From Piezodorus guildinii (taxonomy: Eukaryota; Arthropoda; Insecta; Hemiptera; Pentatomidae): a stretch of 64,000 bases of DNA. This document shows, piece after piece, positions 21,148-33,200 of this stretch. The translations under genes were made by a program, and so were the position numbers. Below the pieces are notes generated by a model that was not told where the DNA came from, made no database searches, and was given only the letters and a program-made list of their open reading frames with translations. Location: the NCBI GenBank assembly GCA_023052935.1, contig CM041293.1:170211341-170275340 (forward strand). The letters run 5' to 3'. The stretch's first letter is position 1; every line of letters starts with the position of its first letter.

Positions 21148-21915
21148 TGTATGAAATATACAGTAAGGAAAAGTGATGCAATCGTTTAGAAACGGAAGTT
21201 TCAGAGTCACCTTACTCCCCATAAACAAATCCCCAAATAAGGTCTGTGCGTGCCTAGGTTTATAACAGTGACATTTAATATTTTACATATTCATAATATA
21301 CCTAAGATATTACAGCAACTTATTTCAGCAAACGTGGCTTAGCGAAATGATTACTTTACACTAGGCAGTTAGCCCTTTTTTATAATTTTCTCAAAAACAG
21401 ATCCAACAATATTGAAATAACTTACAATATAACGAAAAGTTTAATGGGCTTAAATATCATGTAGGTTTCTTTCTGATTGAAATAGTCTGATAGGGCTTAA
21501 ACGTCGATATTTTAATTTTCTGACTCTAAAGTACCTTTAATTTTAGAGAATCGAAAAAAATAAACTTATCGTCTTAACCAAAAAGTATTTTAAAACAACT
21601 AACAATAATAATAGGCTTAATATACATATTGAACGGATTTGATAACAACTGAAGGAAAAAATGTTTCAGGTTTTTTTTAGAACACAATACTAATATACTA
21701 GTTGATACGAAGTTATCGTTGGTGATGTAAGGGACTACTAATAGGGCATAAACTCAGATAATTTTTAAATAAAAATTGAATACTGTTAAATTATTTCATC
21801 TGAACACATGTTTCCATTGAAACTGAATGTAATTCCTTCAACTTTTTTGAACTCTTTATTTAAAAGTTCATTGGTTGATTTCCACAACCAAGGTAAGTGA
21901 AATATCGTTCACAGA
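21148..21915 (-). mobile_element. Family H copy, diverged
   Basis: The minus-strand copy carries CAGTAAGGAAAAGTGATGCAATCG, the ATAAACAAATCCCCAAATAAGGTCTGTG block, TTAATGGGCTTAAATATCATGTAGG and AAGTACCTTTAATTTTAG. A weak 5' end is marked by AAGGTAAGTGAAAT near 21893. It is more eroded than the copies at 3500 and 40810. Confidence 0.6.
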
Positions 21916-22059
21916 AACCTAATCAAATGTTTGCCTGATCATCTGATTTGAATTACCAGTTTATTTAAAATTAGTGAACAATAAGATTTTTTGTGGAGGT
22001 AATTAGTTGACCGTTGAGAATCACTGGAAGGAATTAGTTCGGGTGGTGGTCATTATAAC

Positions 22060-22976
22060 CTCCCTTGTCATATCGCGCCAAAGGTTTCAGTTTATGTAAT
22101 TGCCCGTTATTTTTTTTAACCATTTGCTTGGCTACTTTGGTAACGTGTCGTAAGGTCCGAAATTATTTAAAATACTCTCGTTAGCATTCTAGTTTTTGTT
22201 TGGTTCTTAAATATACAAAATTACCGGAGTTAATATTTAAAAAAACAACAACTTTATTTTAACAGTTAAGTAAATTTCATAACTTTAGAACCAGCTTAGC
22301 CTCAAAGTCCAAATTGATATCACTTAAACACATTGTATAGATAGGTAATCTGTATTAGTTTCATTATTTTTACCTCAGTATCTTTTAAAATATTTCCGTT
22401 TAAACATCGCGAAAAATGAATTTTTGCCAATTTTGAAAATTCATATACAAAAAAGACTATGTTCTCAAGATCGAAATTTTTACAGCAAGTAGGACTACGA
22501 CTAAGCTAAATAAGAAAAAATAATTAAAAGTGAGTTTCCTTTATATACAAATTATCTTGTTAAAAATCTCGTTTTTTATTTATTTTAATGAATTTTTCAA
22601 ACAACATCCTTCACTTCTTAGGAAATAAGTTGTGGGGACAAAAAATACAAAGCATGTTCTTATTTTATTATCATTTTTTATCTATCTATGACTTACGATA
22701 TCTAAAAAACTGCAGGAATTGGAAAGATTTTCACATCACAAGTTTTTGCCCTTGAAGCTGACTTAAAACGGCTGCAACTCTAAAAGTATTCGCCAAATTT
22801 TTTTTATTCCTGGTTTTATATTCACGAAAGGATAGAGAATAACTGAACAAGTTTAAACATCGCGAAAACTGAATTTTTTCCAAATTTAAAAATTGACTAC
22901 AAAAAATGACTATGTTCTCAAGATCGAAATTTTTACAGCAAGTAGGACAGACACGACTAAGCTATATAAGAAAAAA
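22060..22976 (+). repeat. Repeat D, internally duplicated
   Basis: Two similar stretches, about 22430-22545 and 22850-22976, share CTATGTTCTCAAGATCGAAA, TTTTTACAGCAAGTAGGAC and ACTAAGCTA(A/T)ATAAGAAAAAA. The first continues with TAATTAAAAGTGAGTTTCC; in the second that continuation is displaced beyond 23869 by a family H insertion. A block GAAGCTGACTTAAAACGGCTGCAA, also typical of repeat D, lies at about 22756. Confidence 0.6.
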
Positions 22977-23869
22977 TCTGGTGCGGTCAACACACGACTT
23001 TCACTTACCTCCGTTTTTAGAATCAATTAAAGAATTTTATAAGCACAATTAGAGATAAAAATTATGAAACTTTAAAAAGAATTAATTAAATGGAATTTCT
23101 ATATAAACATGTGTTTTATTAAAAAATCTATTATATTATTATCTAAAATAATCACTTAATTATATCGGCTTTTCATCACTCTCTACTAACTTTTAGAAGC
23201 ATGTGTATGAGATAATATTTCTTCTGCCATTTCAAGCTTTCCAACGGTATATCACACATGTATATTACTGTTAATATGTTCAAAAACGAAAAATTGCATA
23301 CAAAATATATTTTTTCAGTTTTATCCTTTAGTTGGGTATCGAATTCATTCAATTTATATATTTACCTGTTTTTTATCAGTGGTAACAAGATAATATAGTT
23401 ATTTTTATAGAATTTACAAAATTAAAGGTACTTTAGAGAAAAGAAATTTAAAATATCGGTATTTAAGCACTGTCAGACCATTTTAATCTGCATGAAACCT
23501 AAATGATATTAAAGCCCATTAATTTTTACATCGATACAGAGTTTAAACGAAATTGTCGGAACCGTTTTCGAGAAAATCGAAAAAAGGTGCAAAATGCATA
23601 ATATAAAGTGGTTCTTCTGGTAAGCTGATTTTGATGAAAAAGATTCTGTAACGTCTCGGGCGTATAGTTGTCTTAAATATGAAATTTCAGTTTCATAGGA
23701 CCTATTGTTTCTGCCCGGGAGTCACCACACACACACAGACCTTTTTGCGGGGCTTGGTTATTTGTACTCAGGGGACCCTAAAATGTGTATTTTCGTTGAA
23801 AACTGGAATTCGAAAATTTTCACGATCGCAATACTTTCCCTTACTATATATAGTAAGTGAAAGTAAAAA
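22977..23869 (+). mobile_element. Family H non-coding transposon, complete, inserted in repeat D
   Basis: It starts TCTGGTGCGGTCAACACACG, with ACTTTCACTTAC at about 22998. It has a short internal CA run and ends with the 18-nt palindrome CTTACTATATATAGTAAG and GTGAAAGT plus A residues. The empty-site equivalent at 22501-22540 fixes the boundaries to within the flanking A run. There is no coding capacity; the 65-codon frame at 23679 is incidental. Confidence 0.82.
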
Positions 23870-24200
23870 TAATTAAAAGTGAGTCTTTTTTTTTATACTT
23901 TTATCTCGGTTTTTATTCATTTTCGAGTATATTTAAAAGACTTTCTTCTCTATTTTGGTAATAAGTTGACCTGTGAAGGACAAAAAATACAAAGCACATC
24001 CTTATATTTTTGTTAATTTTTTATTTGATTTGATATCTAAAAAATTACAGTATTCGAATGATTTTCCTAACACGTTTTCGCCCCACGGAGCTGACTTAAA
24101 GCGGTTGCAATACTAAAAGAATTGGCCTAAAAAAAAATTATTTTTGGCTTTATATTCATGGAAGGATAGAGAATAAAAGTTCAAAGAATCACGAAAATCA
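23870..24200 (+). repeat. Repeat D, continuation after the family H insertion
   Basis: TAATTAAAAGTGAGTC, TTTTGGTAATAAGTTGACCTG, GGACAAAAAATACAAAGCAC and GAGCTGACTTAAAGCGGTTGC match the copy at 22520-22790 in order. The stretch ends near GAAGGATAGAGAATAAAAG. Confidence 0.55.
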
Positions 24201-24368
24201 AAAATTGCGAGCGGCAAGGTGTGGACGATTTCGAATGGTTTGGCACCTTTACAAACTATAACAGGTTAGAACAAGTTGCAGTTTTATTGATGGGCAAGGG
24301 TATAACGACCTTTCGGTAGGTACCCAAAGTTCATAGAGAATGGCTCCATGAAGGCAGCAGATAACAGG

Positions 24369-24590
24369 TCATTTTTCCCTAAGGAAATATATAGGGATTA
24401 GGATTCTAGGTTTCTGGTTATAAAAGTTAAAACCGAAAATTCTGAATACATCCTTCCAGGAAACCCAGCCATAAAATGCTCCAACTTGCCCTCCATAAAC
24501 TTTGGCCTCTTTGAAGTAAAATTTGTACAGCCCAAGAAGGGTAGGTATGTTTTGGATGATGTCAATATGACTGGCACGCGGTACGGCCAT
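24369..24590 (-). other. Small ORF of unknown origin, locally GC-richer
   Basis: A 73-codon frame begins MAVPRASHIDIIQNIPTLLG and contains YKFYFKEAKVYGGQVGAFYG. Its codon usage and composition look more coding-like than the surrounding repeats (24190-24610). No splice-site pair, homologous domain or repeat match was identified. It could be a processed or gene-fragment insertion, a single exon, or chance. Confidence 0.3.
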
Positions 24591-24699
24591 GATGTCTCTA
24601 TTTAGCTTCCTTGTTTTAAATGTAACACTTTCGAATCAAAGTTAACCATTTCCAAATCAAATCCAACCTTTTGCTAACGTTTTATTAAAAACAACATAG

Positions 24700-24800
24700 A
24701 ATATTTTTCAAATGTAATTAATAGTTTCAAAATTGATTTTAATAGTCAAGGTAAGTAAAAGTCGTGTGTTGCCCGCATCAGATTTTTTATTATTCAATTT
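24700..24800 (-). mobile_element. Family H 5' terminal fragment
   Basis: On the minus strand it reads AAAAAATCTGATGCGGGCAACACACG and then ACTTTTACTTACC, the family H 5' end. It faces the copy that begins at 24950 in the opposite orientation. Confidence 0.65.
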
Positions 24801-24949
24801 CAACAAACGTTTGAAACAACTTCAACAAGTGCTTTCAATTGTGAAGCTGGCTTAAAACGCCGGCAAAATTAAAAGATTTAGCAAGATTAATGTTTTATCC
24901 ACGGTTTTAAATTCAGGAAAGGTTAGAGCATGACAAGTAAAAAAATTAA

Positions 24950-25822
24950 AAACACAAGACTTACACTTACCCTGACTAAAATCAATTAAAAAACTATTAA
25001 ATATACTTCAATTTGAAAAATATTTTATGTTGATTCCAATAAAACGTGTATTCATTTTCGTTAAAAACATATTATTTAGATAGAATATTAAATTGTTAAT
25101 CAGTAATACGTATTCCCTATTTGTCACTTTATATTACATTTTACAACTTCGTTGTAGTAAGATAACGTTCTTTCTAAAATCTTTAGCTTTTCAACGCCAT
25201 ATTATACATGTATATTACTGTTTTATGTTCAAAATCAAAAAATTGGCTTAAACATTTGTTTTCACTTTTCTCCATTATTTGGTTATCGAATTCGTTCAAC
25301 TTATATATTTACTACTTTTTTATCAATGGAAAAAATATGATAAGGTTATTTTTATATAAACTACAAAATTAAAGGTAATTTAGAGGAAGACAATTTAAAA
25401 TATCGGCATTAAAGCCCCATCAGACTTTTTCAATCAGAATAAAACATACATGATATTAAAGCCCATTAAATTTCACATCAATAGAGCGAGTTTAATCAAA
25501 ATCATATGAGTTGTTTATGAGTAAAATCGTAAAAAGGTGCAAAATGCATAGTATAAAGTGGCTCTTCTGGTGAGCCGATTTTGATGAAAAAGTTGCTGTA
25601 ACATCTGTCTAAAATATGAAATTTAAGTTCCGTAAAACATTTAGTTTTCACGCTAGAGTTACCACACACACATGTACACACAAACAAGATCTTTTTGCAG
25701 GACTTGGTTATTTGGACTCAGGGAACCTTAAAACGTGTATTTCCGTTGAAAACTGGAATGCGAAAATTTTCAATTGCATACTTTCCCTTACTATGTATTT
25801 CATATTTAGGTAAGTGAAAGTA
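24950..25822 (+). mobile_element. Family H copy, near-complete
   Basis: It shows ACTTACACTTACC near the 5' side, the TTTAATCAAAATC and GGTGCAAAATGCATAG blocks, a short CACACACATG stretch in place of the CA microsatellite, and AGGTAAGTGAAAGTAAAAA at the end. The terminal palindrome is degraded to CTTACTATGTATTTC. Confidence 0.72.
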
Positions 25823-25829
25823 AAAATTA

Positions 25830-26500
25830 AGTTAAAAAAAATAATTATAATTCCAATATTCAATAATGATTCGATGTAACTGGAAATATATCACCTTAAA
25901 TCTGAAGAGTTAAATATAATTTTCTTGATCAATGACTGAAATTTCTTAAATCCTTCTCTTGCCGATTACAATAAGCTTATTCCTCTACCATGGTATAAAT
26001 ATTTGACAAACAAATATTGAAATTAAGCTGCTCTAAAGTAATGGAATCATATTCATATTGTTTGAAGTCTAATATTTATTCTCGTTTGCAAGTCTTTCGT
26101 GGAAAATATTTCTCATTTACGGTATAGATTGTCATTTATTCTAATTTTACTTTCACTTACTTACATATAAAATATATTGTGTAAATGAAGTCACTATTAT
26201 ATTGTCTCTTATAGGATAGAATGCACATAACTAAATAAAAAGCTCTTTAAAATAAAAAAGTACAAACAATTTATTTGCTAAAATAAATACAAAAACTAAA
26301 AAAAAAAAATGCATATAATGAAATGAATTTCTATACAAACACATGGATCAAAATGTATTTATGAACGAATACATTTGTTACAAAGTTTAAATATGATAAT
26401 AGGAAAAAATAGGAAAAAACAAATAAGAAAAATAATTAGTGATTGGGGAAAAGTTCATTCCGGGGGCAGCCATAAAAAAAATTACTTAGAAATTGAATAT
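25830..26500. other. AT-rich spacer, no gene recognised
   Basis: Only a small family H-like end (TTTTACTTTCACTTACTTACATATA, about 26146) stands out. No ORF, RNA gene or other repeat was identified. Confidence 0.45.
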
Positions 26501-26502
26501 AT

Positions 26503-26640
26503 TTGTATGAACGTTTCGGCCTAAATTATAGGCCTATTTCAGGGCGGTTGAAGGAGGGAGAACACAACCAGGAGAACAATCTCTCCTTCAATCGCTCGGA
26601 AAATGTTCTAAAATTTAGGCTAAAACATTAGTAGAAATGA
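26503..26640. repeat. Near-palindrome with arms of about 55 bp
   Basis: GAACGTTTCGGCCTAAATTA...GGCGGTTGAAGGAGGGAGAAC on the left pairs with the complement of GAGAACAATCTCTCCTTCAA...TTTAGGCTAAAACATTA on the right, with under 20 nt between arms. A transcript could form a long hairpin. Ends of the CGAAACGTTC type occur in Penelope-like and some foldback elements. Confidence 0.6.
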
Positions 26641-27141
26641 GTTTTTTCTACTTAGTTTTTAACACTGCGCCTGGAATTTACTTCTCCTCAATATATACAC
26701 GGAGTCAACCGTTCTCAGATCATAAAAGTATTATGATTTATAAAATGAACATATTTAAGATAGTAAATACAAATAAATACAAATGTGTATATAATAATAA
26801 TTTTGAATGAATCATGAATAAAGATCTTCATAAAAATAATACAATATAAAATTTCCATCCAATACAAAAAATAAAAAATATATATATGTAAAACAGTTAC
26901 TTACCGATACGTATATTTTTACATATATTTATATATTATTGGTAACAGCTATGATATTATATCATGATATATATAAAGAATGTGTAAATAATAACAGAGT
27001 TATATTAAATATATATCATTACACTATATCACAGTAAATGTAATATATATGTAGAATTAAAGCTGTCATACATTTGAAATCATAAATAAAATAAAGAATC
27101 TAAAAAACAAAAACAAAATGGTAGTCGAATTGGAATGTGGT

Positions 27142-27216
27142 TCACTTTTCTTCAGAAGATTTTGCGGAAACTGATTCATCACGAAATTGTGGACATTGCT
27201 TTTGAATTTCCTTCAT
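27142..27216 (-). CDS. Host gene 2, terminal coding exon
   Basis: The acceptor TTTTAACTTTTGCAG is followed by 25 codons: MKEIQKQCPQFRDESV..., ending SAKSSEEK and TGA. The joint with exon 5 is phase 0. The 3' UTR extends to lower coordinates; its end was not determined. Confidence 0.8.
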   Translation of the reverse strand: MKEIQKQCPQFRDESVSAKSSEEK

Positions 27217-30200
27217 CTGCAAAAGTTAAAATAAATTAATTTTTATTTTGATAATAGATTCTACTAAATAAAAGACTAAAATTAAATAATGAGAGAGAGC
27301 ACTATGTTTTTAATTTTACTTTATTATTTATGAAATGTATAGTAAGAGAAAGTATTGAGGTCTTGAAAATTTTGGCAATCGAGTTTTCACTAGAAATACA
27401 CGTTTTAAGGTCCCCTTAGTCTAAATGACTAAGTCCTGCAAAAAGATCTGTATGTAAGTGATAAGTCCTGGTTGATAAACGTAAGTTATATCAAACTGAA
27501 ATTAGTTACATATTTTAGAATTCCGTATATCAGTGTAATATTTAATGGGCTTTTATATAATGTAGGTTTCACTTGGATTGAAATAGTCTGTCAGAGCTTA
27601 AATACCGATTTTTTAAATTTTCTTCTTTTAAAGCATCTTTCCTCGTGCGGATCTCATTACCGCGTATGGGGAGCGTCCCACGGGTGGCGGATGTGGGGAT
27701 GGTCGGTGGAATTTCCTCGGAAGCTCCTCCCGGCTAAGTCCGATGGACTCGCTGACCAACAATGAGAGCGGCCCCCCAGGCTTGCTGGAGGGTGTGACGT
27801 AGGTTCGAACGTCCTACTCACATATGTTAGTTCACAAAATACCACCAAAAGTCATGGATTCCTCTGAGGTAAAACGCTCATTATCCGGAGGTAAACTAGT
27901 CCCCCGTTCGGGTCTCCGGGTGGGGACTGCTTAAGGGGAATCATGGCGCAAGATGAAAATTAGAGATGTAACAATAGGGACGTGGAACGTTAGAAGTTTA
28001 AATACGGCAGGTGGGTTAAAGTCGGTCGCGAATGAAGTTAAGGGGTACCACATAGATATCGTTGCATTGCAAGAGGTTCGCTGGCCAGGGGAGGGTTCGT
28101 TAGCAGTAGGAAAGGATACTATTTGGTACGGGGGGAGCGTTAATTATTGTTTAGGTACCGGGTTTCTGATTAGGAATAGATTTCTTTCCGCATTACGGGA
28201 CGTACAGTTCTTTAGTGAAAGAATATCGGTTGCTATATTTCAAGGGCGTTGATTTAAAATCGCGTTTATAAACATTCATTCTCCCACCGAAGACAGTGAT
28301 GATGAAGTAAAATGCGAATTTACTAGAGACGGTATACGATAAGTTACCGCGAAATTACATTAAGATAATACTAGGCGACGCGAACGCAAAGGTTGGAAGG
28401 GAAGAAGTATATCGTCCTACAATCGGTAAAGAAAGTTTGCACGAACATAGTAATGATAATGGGACCCGACTAATAAACTTTGCCATTTCGAAAAACCTAG
28501 TAATCAAAAGTACTACGTTTAAACATAAGGATATTCATAAGTATACGTGGACATCGCCGGATGGACAAACACGGAATCAAATCGATCATGTTTTAGTACA
28601 AAACAGATGGCAAAGTAGCATAATTAACGTGAGATCGTATCGTGGTGCAGAATGCGGTTCTGATCATGAATTAGTAATCGCGAAACTTCGACAAAAACTA
28701 AATACAAAAAAGAGAACACCGAACTATATTCGTCCCGAGAATTTCGATTTAGTTAAATTGAACAACCCCGAAATTAGAAAACTATTCGCGATAGAAGTAA
28801 AAAATAGGTTCGATGCTTTGGAATCCTTAGACGAGGAAAACCAAGATGTGAACAAACTATGGGAAGGGATCAGGGATAATATTAAAGATGTCGGTAATTT
28901 ATGTCTTGGGAAAATCGAAAATAAAAAGAACAAACCTTGGTTCGATAGGGATTGTCAAAATATGTGCGAAAAAAGAAAAACCGCTAAACTGAATTCCTTA
29001 AATAATCCAAGCGATAATAATGTGGCTTAATTTCGGTTAGTAAAGAATGAAACTTCAAAATCTTAAAAAATAAGAAAAGAGAGTATCTTAAACGCAAAAT
29101 AATAGAAATAGATAAACACAGAAACGAAAATAACGTAAGAGAGATGTACAAATGTATAAACAAATCGCGTAAAAGATTTGAACCTCTATTGAATGGGGTT
29201 AAAGATGCGAATAACAATATAATTGCGGATCCTTCTGAGATATTAAATAAATTTAAACAACATTTTGACGGCATCTTAAATACGGAAAATAATAATCAAT
29301 CTCCTCTCTCTGAATATCAGAGCGGTGAACCCATGGATAGTACGCACCGAGTAAAGAGGAAGTCGAAAAGGCGATAGGAAAATTAAAACATTATACGGCT
29401 GCAGGAAATGATAATATCACGAGTGAATTAATCAAGGCGTGTGGAGAAGCGGGCGTTTCCAAAATACATTTTTTAGTTAAAAAGATCTGGGAAACTGAAA
29501 AAATGCCCGAAGAATGGAAGGAATCAATACTTATTCCGATTCACAAAAAAGGACCGAGGTCGGATTGTAACAACTATCGTGGGATCTCTCTTCTCCCAGT
29601 ATGCTATAAAATATTCTCGTCAATTCTAACTAGTCGAATCACGGAATACGCTGAGGAAATTATCGGAGATTACCAATGTGGTTTTAGGCGGAATCGCTCG
29701 ACTATTGACCAAATATTTTCCTTACGTCAAATATTAGAGAAAAAATTGGAATACAACGGTGTAGTCCATCAACTTTATATCGATTTTAAAAAGGCTTATG
29801 ATTCAATAGACCGTCAGAAGCTATATAACATCCTGATTGAACAGGGAATACCTAGAAAGTTAGTAAACCTAGTAGAGATGTGTTTGTCAGAAACATTCCA
29901 TGAAGTTAGAATCGGTCATACAACTCCGACAAACTCCGAGAGATTTGAGGTGCGATCGGGTTTGAAACAGGGTGACTCCCTTTCACCTGTCTTATTTAAT
30001 ATAGCTTTAAATATTTCATAGAAAAGGTGATGTGTACCGAGAAAGGCTTAAATATGGGTGACAAGATTCCGGTTTTGGGGTATGCCGATGATCTGGTACT
30101 GCTAGGTGAAGACACGGAAACCATACAACTAAATACAAGTGTGTTAATAAAAACCGGTAAAGAAATAGGACTCGAATTAAATACCGATAAGACGAAGTAT

Positions 30201-33200
30201 ATGATTAGTAGCAGAAACGGTGTCGATCTTGGTGATATTGATGTATCAGGTCATACTTTTGAACACGTAGAGAAATTCAAGTATTTAGGTTCAATTATAA
30301 CTAGAAAAAATGAAATCCAGGAAGAAATAAAGTCCCGGTTAAAGGTGGGAAATGCGTGTTATTATTCAGTTGCTAAGTTAATTAGTTCGTTGTTCTATCT
30401 AAAAACTTAAAGATTAGAATTTATAAAACTTTTATTCTTCCAACGGTTCTTTACGGATGTGAAACGTGGCCGCTTACTTTGAAGGATGAACAACGGCTTA
30501 AGGTTTTCGAAAATAAGGTATTGCGTAAAATATTTGGTCCAATGAGAGATGAGGCCACAGGGGAGTTTAGAAGGTTGCACAACGCGGAATTGCGGAACTT
30601 GCATCCTGTGGATATAATTTAGCTGATTGCATCGCGGAGACTCAAATGGGCAGGTAAAGTTATTGGGCTCGATGACGAGCGGATTCCGAGAAAGTTGGTT
30701 TTTGCTGATCCGACTGGTAGGCGTCCGAAAGGTAGGCCGAAGCGGAGATGGGAGGATTGCGTTAAGGCTGATCTCGGGAGCTTGGGCTTGAATGGTGAAC
30801 ATTGGACGAGTCTGTGTAGGCGGAATTTGGTGGTATCGGCATCGAACCTTCGGGTTCGCTAAGCCTATTATTATTATTATAAAGCATCTTTAATTCTGTT
30901 GTTTTGAGAAAAAAAAAACAACCTTTTCTTAGCATTCATAAAAACTGGTTTTCGAAAAAAATAAATGTATTTGATTTCAACTAAAAGAGAAAATAGTAAA
31001 CATTTTTATTTTATTTTTAACGTAAGAATAGTAATATGAAATCTTGCGGTTAAACAAACTTATATTTTTTTATTGCAAAAAATTATTCATTTATCGAAAA
31101 TTCAGAATTACATTACAGATTAAACATTTTTAACCATATTAATACAAAATGATTGCAACAAGATTACGTTTTTCAAAACAAGGGGATAACGGTTACTTTA
31201 AAGAAAAGAGTCACGGAAACGCAGGAGCTGTTAAAGGACAGAGATAGATTTTCTGGTTATTTGGGATATATGGTTACTCCTGTTAAAGTTTTAAATTAAA
31301 GATAACACCTAGATTTTTATGGAGTTTAAGAATTAGATAGAAGTTTGAGGAATGGTTAAGGATAATAGGAAAGTAAATGGGGAGGCCTTCAGTCTATGAG
31401 CATTGCCTTTCTTTTCGCTGGATCCACACTCAGCTTGATTTCAGAAGCCAAACGGTTAACGATATTAATATTTTAAATAAATAATACACCGTAAAAAAAG
31501 CGAAAGATTTTAGGAAACAATGTCATTTACCATTCAAAATTTCTAAAAGAGTGGTCCATTTTTTTTCGTAAACTGATTGATCTAATAATTTTAATGGCAA
31601 TTACCCTCTATATCCTAAACATTAAATTCGGATTTATAGTGGCCTACACCGTATAACGTACATTTCATGCGAAATACCTTTACCGAAACTGAGTATTCCA
31701 CAAATGGCCTAGTTAGTAGGTGAAATATGAATTAAGAAAAAAAGAACTAGGATTTCACTTCAACCCGCAAAACATTGAATTACTAAAATGTATTGCTAAA
31801 CGTGGCAGATATCCATAAGATTTTTTTATAGGATATATAAATCCTTAGATATGCCATTCTTTGGAGGGAACGTAAAATGGTGGTATTGAGATTGTTCAAT
31901 ATTTGGCACTCGTTAAAGATCCCTTTCCTAATCAAACCTAGATGGGCAAAATTTGAGTCTCCTACTGTTTATCCCACTTTTATTATTTTCTCATTCAATT
32001 TAATTTTCTGAGATTCTTTAATTAAATAAAGTCTTTCTCTAATCATTATTTTTATTTATTATCAAGTTTGTTAAATTATGTAATATAAGAAAATCTATCA
32101 AGAATAAAAACATATGTTTTTATTCTTGATTACAAAAGTAAAGCATATGTTTTCATTCTTCATTATAAAATTAAAACATATGATTTTATTTTTTATTTCA
32201 AAATTAAAACATATGTTTTTTTATGCTTGATTAAAAAATTAAAACATAAATTTTTATTCTTGATTACAAAATTCAAAAATATGTTTTTATTATTGATTAC
32301 AAAATTAAAAAATATGTTTTTATTTTTTATAAACCTTCTTCTCTCACATAATTATAGAACTTGATAATAAATAAAAATAATAATTAGAGAAATTCTCTGG
32401 TTAGTGAAAGAATTACATTTTTTTTTTAATTATTATTTATTGAGATTTCCAACTTTATTAGTTAATACATCAAGTAAATTAGCAGACAGATAATAAACAT
32501 GAAAAATACATGAAGAGGAAATGCCCATTGCCATCCCTCCAATAGTTAATCTAAACTAGAAGGTCTCGAGGTCATCTTATTTTCAGACACCTCGGAGGAC
32601 TGTCAGGAATAGAAGAGGAAGCGAGAATTGAAACTAGTTCGAGTAGGAGTGGAGTTTGTCATGGAAGGATTGGTACCTGGACCGAGCTAAATCAGCAACA
32701 AGTGGGATGTTAAGGTCTTTATGGGTGCGATTATTCGTGGCAAAGTAAGGAGCATTGAGGACTTTTCGAAGGATTCTGGATTGTAAGGATTTGATGGTTT
32801 AGTAGAGCCCCAAAGCCCAATATCGCTTAAAATGTTGCATTTGTCTATGCTTGGCTTACAATTTAATAAATCCAATGCTTCACACATATTTTAAGTCTAG
32901 TTCATTTAAATTATGTCCCAATGATCCATAGCGGATCTCTTTTTAGGAACCAGGAGGATCTAGAAGATAACGGAGTGTTAAAAATTGCATAAAATTAAGT
33001 GATTTTTATCATTGATAATTTCTACCTATGCCGATGACATTTGCGTGTTATCGGTTAATAACGATCCTACAATTGCCTCTCAAACTCTCCATTCCCACTT
33101 CAGAGACCTTGAGGTATGGTGTCAGAATTGGATAATTAAAATTAATTCCAATAAATCCCAACAAATTACCTTTACCCTTCGTCGAAAACCTATGACATCC

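Noticed and set aside
30407..30802. 131-codon minus-strand ORF
   Set aside because: Antisense to the RTE C-terminal coding region; no recognisable domain.
32100..32335. Regular 45-bp repeats, considered as a CRISPR-like array
   Set aside because: The units are contiguous, AT-rich and degenerate with no unique spacers, lie in a eukaryotic genome, and are enclosed by inverted repeats.
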